A stretch of 64,000 bases of DNA, taken from contig NZ_SODV01000001.1 of NCBI RefSeq assembly GCF_004366355.1, positions 3,348,001 to 3,412,000 of the forward strand, written 5' to 3'. The notes below the pieces were generated by a model, which searched no databases, was not told the DNA's origin, and was given only the letters and a program-made list of their open reading frames with translations. Made by a program: the position numbers and the translations under genes. This stretch comes from Dinghuibacter silviterrae. GTDB taxonomy: Bacteria > Bacteroidota > Bacteroidia > Chitinophagales > Chitinophagaceae. Below are positions 58,845 through 64,000 of this stretch, one piece after another. How positions within the stretch are numbered: position 1 is the stretch's first letter; each line of letters begins with the position of its first letter.

Positions 58845-60230
58845 ATGCGCTACACGTATCTGCTGCTGACCCTGCTCGCCGCATTGCCCGCGGCAGCCCA
58901 ATACGGGACCACGAACCACCCTTCGGGGTATACCCCCGACGACGTCCGCCGGGAATTCATCCGTTCCTGGGACGCCTACCGGAAATACGCCTGGGGACAC
59001 GATGTCCTCCTGCCCAATACCGGTGGTTTCTCGGACTGGTATAAAGAGTCGCTGCACATCTCGCCCATCGATGCCTACAGCACCATGCGCGTCATGGGAT
59101 TAAATGAACAAGCAGCCGGGGTCGAGCGCTACATCATCGACAGCGTTTCCTTCGACAAAGATATTTTTGTGAAGACCTTCGAGGTGAACATCCGGATCCT
59201 CGGAGGTCTTCTCAATATGTACCAGTGGACCCACGACCCCGCCATCCTGGCCCGGGCCAAGGACTTCGGGGATCGCGAGCTAAAGGCCTTTCAATCCCCG
59301 ACCGGCATCCCTTACTATTGGGTCAACCTCCGGACGGGGGCTGTCAAGGGCACGCGCGTCAACGTGGCGGAAGCCGGGTCCTACCTGTTCGAGTTGGGGA
59401 TCCTCAGCTACTATACGCGAGACCCCCGCTACTACCAGGCCGGCAAAAAGGCCAGCCGCGCCCTCTTCACCCGCCGCTCCGCTATCGGCCTGGAGGGTTT
59501 TGACATCGACGTCGAAACCGGTCAATGGCTCGACACCCGCAGCTTTATCGGCGCCTGCGCCGACTCTTACTTCGAGTACCTCTATAAAGGCTGGCGTCTT
59601 TTCCACGACCCCGAGCTAAAGACCATGTGGGACACCTCCATCAAAGCCATCAACCGCTACATCCCCGAGGAAAGCGACACTTCCCTCTGGTACGGCTATG
59701 TCGACATGAACACCGGCGCCAAGGTGCTCCCAGAGGTGACGTTGTACGACGCCTTTTTCCCCTCCATTTTAGCCATGGACGGAGACCTCCGCCGGGCCGA
59801 AAAGCTCGAAGCCACCTGGTACTGGTTGTGGAACCGTTATGGCCTGGAGCCCGGTGGGTTTAATTACCATACGTCTTCTATTACCGACCCCGGCTACGAC
59901 CTCAATCCGGAAATTATCGAGTCTGCGTACTACCTCTATACGCTGACCGGCAAGGAACGTTACCGCAAGATGGGGTACACCTTCTATAAAGATATTCTGC
60001 AATACTGCCGGACGCCCATTGCTTTTTCCTCCATTACCGACGTGCGGACCAAGGAGCAAAACAACCAGTTGCCGACGTTCTTTTTTGCAGAGACCATGAA
60101 GTACCTCTACTTGTTGTTCGGCGGCAACCCCGCCGTCAACGTCAAGGACTACGTCTTCAACACCGAGGCGCATCCGTTTAAACGCGCGGATTTCGTGCCG
60201 GAGGAGCTGCGCAAAAGACTTGGGTTTTAG
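58845..60230 (+). CDS. Glycoside hydrolase family 47 (alpha-mannosidase-like), secreted
   Basis: A 461-residue protein with a signal peptide (cut near LPAAAQ). SWDAYRKYAWGHDVLLP and the C-terminal FNTEAHPF (438-445) are hallmark class I alpha-1,2-mannosidase motifs; the Thr in FNTEAHP ligates the catalytic calcium in this family. Between them lie repeated alpha-helical hairpins of an (alpha/alpha)7 barrel (TFEVNIRILGGLL, AEAGSYLFELGIL, SFIGACADSYFEYLYKGW). It is known mainly from eukaryotes, with fewer bacterial members. It probably trims mannose from glycans in the periplasm. Confidence 0.88.
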   Translation: MRYTYLLLTLLAALPAAAQYGTTNHPSGYTPDDVRREFIRSWDAYRKYAWGHDVLLPNTGGFSDWYKESLHISPIDAYSTMRVMGLNEQAAGVERYIIDSVSFDKDIFVKTFEVNIRILGGLLNMYQWTHDPAILARAKDFGDRELKAFQSPTGIPYYWVNLRTGAVKGTRVNVAEAGSYLFELGILSYYTRDPRYYQAGKKASRALFTRRSAIGLEGFDIDVETGQWLDTRSFIGACADSYFEYLYKGWRLFHDPELKTMWDTSIKAINRYIPEESDTSLWYGYVDMNTGAKVLPEVTLYDAFFPSILAMDGDLRRAEKLEATWYWLWNRYGLEPGGFNYHTSSITDPGYDLNPEIIESAYYLYTLTGKERYRKMGYTFYKDILQYCRTPIAFSSITDVRTKEQNNQLPTFFFAETMKYLYLLFGGNPAVNVKDYVFNTEAHPFKRADFVPEELRKRLGF

Positions 60231-60283
60231 CCGTCGTGCAACGCTTTTCGGGCGGGTATTGTCAGGGAGGAAAAGTAGTTGCT

Positions 60284-60709
60284 ATGCGTATCCCTTTACT
60301 GGCGTTTGCCCTCCTGTTTGTTTTCTCCGCCTGCAAAAAACACAATGGGAATCCCAGCCTGACCGGCGACTGGATCTGCGCCCAATACACGATCGGTTTC
60401 CAGGGCCGCACCGTCGAACTCCCGCGGGACAGCACCCTTCAATTATACCTTGGTGCCGACGGGCTCTTTGCGCAATACTGGCAGAACAGCCTGAGCGACA
60501 CGGGGTCGTACGTATATCAAAACGTCTCCCCCCTGGCCGGTGGCGGATCGTTTAAGGTGCCCGCCCTGGTGTTCAGCACTTTTTACCGTACGCCGCAGAC
60601 GTCCCTGGTGCTCCTGGTATCCTGGGCACACGATACGCTGGTCCTGACGACAAATGGGGTGGATGGGAATGTGTATTGGTATGTCAGGGAAAACAGTATA
60701 TCATTCTGA
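60284..60709 (+). CDS. Small lipoprotein, unknown function
   Basis: A 141-residue protein. The ATG at 60284 has GGGAGG upstream, and the lipobox FSAC gives a lipid-anchored Cys. TGDWICAQY followed by alternating beta strands suggests a small lipocalin-like barrel, as in many Bacteroidota lipoproteins. An in-frame GTG start at 60236 is less likely. Its end overlaps the convergent ABC permease gene by 9 bp. Confidence 0.75.
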   Translation: MRIPLLAFALLFVFSACKKHNGNPSLTGDWICAQYTIGFQGRTVELPRDSTLQLYLGADGLFAQYWQNSLSDTGSYVYQNVSPLAGGGSFKVPALVFSTFYRTPQTSLVLLVSWAHDTLVLTTNGVDGNVYWYVRENSISF

Positions 60710-63082
60710 CCGGAGGCTGTTCACCGGGTTGGCCCTGCCTGCCTTCACCGCCTGGAACCCGATGGTCAGGAGCGTGATCCCCATGATGGCGCCTCCTGAG
60801 ATCAGGAAAATATCCCCACCGATACGGATGCGGTAGGCAAAAGCCTCCAGCCAGCGGTTCATCGCCCACCACGTGAGCGGAAAGGCGACGAGGGTGGCGA
60901 TCGCCACCAGCCTGAAAAAGTCCCTGGACAGCATCAGCGCGATCCGCGTCACGGAGGCCCCGATCACCTTGCGGATGCCGATTTCCTTTTGCCGGCGCTG
61001 AGCGGTAAACGCCGCCAGGCCGAAAAGCCCCAGACACGAGATCAGGATGGCCAGACCCGCAAAGTAACGCGACAACAGGGAAACCCGGTTTTCCGCCGCA
61101 TATAGTTTTGCATACTCGTCGTCCAGGAAACGGTAGTCAAAGGACAGCCCCTTGTAAAAGCGGCTATACATCGACCCCACCTGTTCGATGACCTGGTGTT
61201 CCGAGCCCGCCCGGATCTTGATGACGATATTGTCGGTGATGGAATATACCTGGAAAAAAGCGGGCTCGATGGTTTTATACAAGGACTCGAAGTTAAAGTC
61301 CTCGGCCACACCCACGATCTGTTTGTGCATGCCCCAGAAGGTAATGGTTTGCCCGATGGGGTGTTTCAACCCCATGAACCGGATAGCGGCTTCGTTGAAC
61401 ACGATTTCGTTATGGGCGCTGGAGTCGTCGGACATATAGCGCCCTTCCTTCATCCGGATTCCCATCGTCCGCATAAAACCCGTGCCCACCTCCAGGTTGG
61501 CAAAGGTCAGTTCCTGGCCCGGTTTTTTGCCCGGCCAGTCAAAACCTCCAATGCCCCCATGCCCCCCGTTAAAGTCATGGTGGTGGCTGCCCGCGCTGAC
61601 GACGCCCGGCAGGTTTTGCACCTCGTTCAGGAAGCTGATGGCGTGCCGCTCGCTCAGGCTATCGCTGACGGGTACCGGAAAATCAATCACGTGGTCCCGG
61701 CTATAACCCAGGTCCCTGGTTTGGATATAGTGCAGCTGACGGTAAATGACCAGGACACCGACAATCGCGCTCACGGAAAGCACAAACTGAAAAACGACCA
61801 GCCCCTTGCGCACCCACAGCTCCGCGGGAATCGTGTGGAGCGACCCCTTCAGCGTGGCGATGGGTGTAAAACCCGACAGGTACAAGGCCGGGTAGCTCCC
61901 CGCAAAAAGACCCGTGGCCAGCGCCACGACGGCCGCAGGGACCGTCACCGCCCACCCCAGTCCCAGCGTCTTCCCGGTCAGGCTGTTAAAAGCCGGCAGG
62001 AAAACCGACACCAGGGCCAACGCCAGGCCCAGCGCCAGGAAGCTCATCAATACCGACTCTCCCAAATATTGAAGTACAAGCGAACTCCTCCGGGCGCCCA
62101 CCACTTTTTTGATACCCACTTCCTTCAGCCTTCTGGACGCCCGCGCCGTGGAAAGGTTCATAAAGTTGATACAGGCCAGCGCCAGGATAAAAACGGCGAT
62201 CAGCGAGAACAACCGCACATAGATGATCCGGCCGCCGGAGAGGTGTCCGTCGGTATACTGGTCGTGGAGATAACGATCCGAAAAACGCCGTACGAACAGG
62301 ACCTTGTCCTCCTTGTACGTCTGCCTTTTTTGCACATAGTTTGCAATCAACGCATTGAATTGCGCCGTGTCCGTACCCGGTTTAAGCCGGACAAAGGTAC
62401 TCGGATCGCTGTTCCCCCAATCGGTGACGATCCCCGGCCGTTTTTTGCCAAAGAGGTCGAAGTTGAGCAGAATATCAAACGGGTCTGTATCACTGGTGGG
62501 CCGGTCTTCAAAAACCCCGGTGATGAGGTAGGTCCCGTCAAACTGCCCCTGGTTCCAGCGGATGCTTTTGTTGAGCGCATTTTGCGGACTGCCATATATT
62601 TCCCGGGCTAGCTTTTCCGACATCGCGATCGAGTGCATGTCCGTCATCACCCCATGGGCGTCTCCTGCGACAAAGGGTGTCCGGAAAATCGCGAAGTAGT
62701 CCTTACTCACGAACTGTCCGCTTGCCTTCAGCAAGGTATCCCCCACCGTGAGCAACCCCATGCCCATGTCCCCAAACCACGAAGCCGGTATCACCGTGGC
62801 CGCATACTCCACCTGCGGAAAGTCCGCCTTCAACCCCGCCGCCAGCAGCCCCGACGTATACGACATGGTCGTATACCGCCCGTCCTCCTTCAGGTTCTGC
62901 ATCACCTGGTACAACTGTGCGTCCTTTGGGTTCCCATGGTCCTTGCCCCGTTCGTCGGCGATCCAAAGCCAGATCAGCAAGGCACAGGCCAGACCCGTGG
63001 AAAGCCCCGCCAGGTTGAGCAGGGTGAAGAGGCGTTCCTTGCGCAGGGTCCGCCAGGCGATTTTGATGTAGGAGAGCAGCAT
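60701..63082 (-). CDS. ABC transporter permease, MacB/FtsX-like fused type
   Basis: A 793-residue protein. It begins YIKIAWRTLRKERLFTLLNLAGLSTGLACALLIWLW, has a first MacB-like periplasmic domain (about 50-245), four helices (about 285-450) with the NFMNLSTARASRRLKEVGIKKVVGA motif, a second periplasmic domain, and a final FtsX part with AFTAQRRQKEIGIRKVIGASVTRI. This double arrangement is typical of Bacteroidota antimicrobial-export-type permeases. No ATPase subunit is next to it, so it must use one encoded elsewhere. Substrate unknown. Confidence 0.92.
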   Translation of the reverse strand: MLLSYIKIAWRTLRKERLFTLLNLAGLSTGLACALLIWLWIADERGKDHGNPKDAQLYQVMQNLKEDGRYTTMSYTSGLLAAGLKADFPQVEYAATVIPASWFGDMGMGLLTVGDTLLKASGQFVSKDYFAIFRTPFVAGDAHGVMTDMHSIAMSEKLAREIYGSPQNALNKSIRWNQGQFDGTYLITGVFEDRPTSDTDPFDILLNFDLFGKKRPGIVTDWGNSDPSTFVRLKPGTDTAQFNALIANYVQKRQTYKEDKVLFVRRFSDRYLHDQYTDGHLSGGRIIYVRLFSLIAVFILALACINFMNLSTARASRRLKEVGIKKVVGARRSSLVLQYLGESVLMSFLALGLALALVSVFLPAFNSLTGKTLGLGWAVTVPAAVVALATGLFAGSYPALYLSGFTPIATLKGSLHTIPAELWVRKGLVVFQFVLSVSAIVGVLVIYRQLHYIQTRDLGYSRDHVIDFPVPVSDSLSERHAISFLNEVQNLPGVVSAGSHHHDFNGGHGGIGGFDWPGKKPGQELTFANLEVGTGFMRTMGIRMKEGRYMSDDSSAHNEIVFNEAAIRFMGLKHPIGQTITFWGMHKQIVGVAEDFNFESLYKTIEPAFFQVYSITDNIVIKIRAGSEHQVIEQVGSMYSRFYKGLSFDYRFLDDEYAKLYAAENRVSLLSRYFAGLAILISCLGLFGLAAFTAQRRQKEIGIRKVIGASVTRIALMLSRDFFRLVAIATLVAFPLTWWAMNRWLEAFAYRIRIGGDIFLISGGAIMGITLLTIGFQAVKAGRANPVNSLRSE

Positions 63083-63192
63083 ACCGTTGGCCGCCCAAAA
63101 ATATGCCAGTTGATAAGTACTTGACTGTCATCGCGCTGTGCCTTTGGCTTCGTCCGCTTTTGATACAGGCGGCGACCCGGAACGATACAACG

Positions 63193-63200
63193 TACCTTTG
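63193..63200 (+). promoter_or_regulatory. -7 element immediately before the CdiI-like gene
   Basis: TACCTTTG matches TAnnTTTG exactly and ends 4 bp before the ATG at 63205, so the transcript could begin at or next to the start codon. No matching -33 TTG is found at the usual distance. Confidence 0.5.
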
Positions 63201-63204
63201 CGCG

Positions 63205-63534
63205 ATGAGTTCCCTTGAACAATTGGAAAACGACCCCCGCCCGGTGCGAGCCGCCGCCGCCCTGATAGAGCGCTGCCAGCGCCTCCGGAAAGTACCCGTG
63301 GGCGACCTTTCCCCAGGCGACCTGCGCGTATTGATTTCCCAGCAAATTGGGCTGCAACACCTCGTCCCGCTGGCGCTCGGCCTCCTGGACAAAAACCCCC
63401 TCCTGGAAGCGGAACTTTACCCCGGCGACCTGCTGGGGGCTTTGTTCAATGTCGATACCGCGTACTGGAATGAACATCCGGACCAGCAAAAACAGGTGTG
63501 GGCCCTGAAGACCCGGGCGAAAAAGATGGAATAG
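63205..63534 (+). CDS. CdiI-like contact-dependent growth inhibition immunity protein
   Basis: A 109-residue cytoplasmic protein. MSSLEQLENDP, then DLSPGDLRVLISQQIGLQHLVPLALGLLDKNPLLEAELYPGDLLGALF closely follows the CdiI_3-type immunity family layout. An in-frame ATG at 63103 would add 34 residues resembling a signal peptide, but the family starts at 63205 and a promoter element lies between. Such proteins neutralise a toxin delivered by contact; no matching toxin is seen upstream, and the only downstream gene is cut by the window end. Confidence 0.75.
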   Translation: MSSLEQLENDPRPVRAAAALIERCQRLRKVPVGDLSPGDLRVLISQQIGLQHLVPLALGLLDKNPLLEAELYPGDLLGALFNVDTAYWNEHPDQQKQVWALKTRAKKME

Positions 63535-63593
63535 GAATACTATCGGGTACTAGTACGCTTGTCCAAGGGCACAGAAAGCCCTACTTTTCCGGC

Positions 63594-64000
63594 ATGCGTT
63601 CTATTCAAACCTCCGGGTCAATGCCTTCCGGCCGGGCCGCCGCCGAACGGCCGGTGGTTCAACGGGTCAACATCAAGCAGGAAAACGGCAAATACTACCC
63701 ACCCGCTCACCCCACGGGCGCCGTGTACGACACTGCCACTGCGCCCAATGACCAAAAGGAGAAAATTACCCGGAACCTTGCAGGGGACCCCGACCTGATC
63801 CAATCGATACAGGAGGAATGGGGATTGCGCATGGATGGTGTCGGGCCCGTTGCCCGCGCGCTTTTCACCGGAAGCCAGGCGCGGCTGCGCGCCACCGCCC
63901 TGTACGACGCTTCCCAGGACAAGGATGCCGATATCAAGACCCTGCTGAACGCACAAAAAAAATGGCAGGACTACCTGGTGCAAACCGGTATCCCGAAAGA
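63594..64000 (+). CDS. Partial unrecognised protein, cut by window end
   Basis: An open frame runs from the ATG at 63594 to the window end (135 codons) without a stop. It has no signal peptide. The start is Ser/Gly/Pro/Ala-rich, then ERPVVQRVNIKQENGKYY, followed by a helical part (IQSIQEEWGLRMDGVG, TLLNAQKKWQDYLV). PVVQR-type phrases occur in some large polymorphic-toxin or injection-system cargo proteins, but this is weak. TACTTTTC, close to a -7 box, and a small AGGGC/GCCCT stem lie just upstream. It is 59 bp after the CdiI-like gene. Confidence 0.55.
   Translation, partial: MRSIQTSGSMPSGRAAAERPVVQRVNIKQENGKYYPPAHPTGAVYDTATAPNDQKEKITRNLAGDPDLIQSIQEEWGLRMDGVGPVARALFTGSQARLRATALYDASQDKDADIKTLLNAQKKWQDYLVQTGIPK

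Noticed and set aside
63103-63204. N-terminal extension of the CdiI-like protein resembling a signal peptide
   Set aside because: Family members are cytoplasmic and start at the MSSLEQL position; an exact -7 promoter element lies inside the extension.

Overview
The window looks like a chromosomal segment of a fairly GC-rich member of the Bacteroidota, most likely in or near the Chitinophagaceae. The evidence is two giant secreted proteins with C-terminal type IX secretion (T9SS) sorting domains, Bacteroidota-type promoters (TAnnTTTG), LytTR/LytS regulation, DUF3667 and CdiI-like proteins, and a MacB-like fused ABC permease. The genus is inferred from gene style only. I saw no rRNA, tRNA, integrase, transposase or CRISPR array.

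Layout. 0-5 kb: small membrane proteins, a putative lipoprotein, a stand-alone ATP-dependent DNA ligase and a DUF3667 operon. 5.1-22 kb (minus strand): a tightly packed surface-polysaccharide operon with a huge esterase/FN3/PA14 T9SS protein, a Wzc-like chain-length regulator, a 29-residue membrane peptide, an O-antigen-ligase/Wzy-type polymerase, a TolC-like outer-membrane protein, a GT-C-type membrane protein and three acyltransferase-3 proteins. 22.2-23.6 kb: a GT2 glycosyltransferase carrying a coding minisatellite. 23.6-33.8 kb (plus strand): a promoter, a promoter-proximal terminator and a long hairpin leader, then a nine-gene operon: receiver protein, receiver-like/phosphoglycosyltransferase fusion, two GT2, AsnB-like amidotransferase, GT4, methyltransferase and two further GTs. 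A Wzx-type flippase converges on its end. 35.4-40.9 kb: a second giant T9SS protein (esterase, 11 PKD-like domains, beta-helix).

41-46 kb (minus strand): an operon matching the mycobacterial polyprenyl-phosphate-arabinose route (UbiA-type phosphoribosyltransferase, DprE1, DprE2, HAD phosphatase), plus an acetyltransferase and a 2-oxoglutarate oxygenase. A GT-C-type membrane protein diverges from it. Together 5-48 kb reads as one extended cell-surface glycan locus: PGT initiation, GT extension, Wzx/Wzy/Wzc assembly, decoration by acyl groups and possibly arabinose, and two secreted esterase proteins.

48-53.7 kb is visibly more A/T-rich and looks acquired: an unrecognised protein, a CPBP protease-like protein, and a two-gene ATPase unit preceded by three 20-bp palindromes spaced exactly 27 bp apart, the last ending on the start codon. 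This unit is the best candidate for an undescribed system.

53.8-58.8 kb holds two signalling modules facing away from a 1-kb regulatory gap: a LytS/LytTR pair (minus) and a PAS protein, histidine kinase and LuxR-type regulator (plus). They are followed by a GH47 mannosidase, a small lipoprotein, an ABC permease, an orphan CdiI-like immunity protein and a gene cut by the window end.
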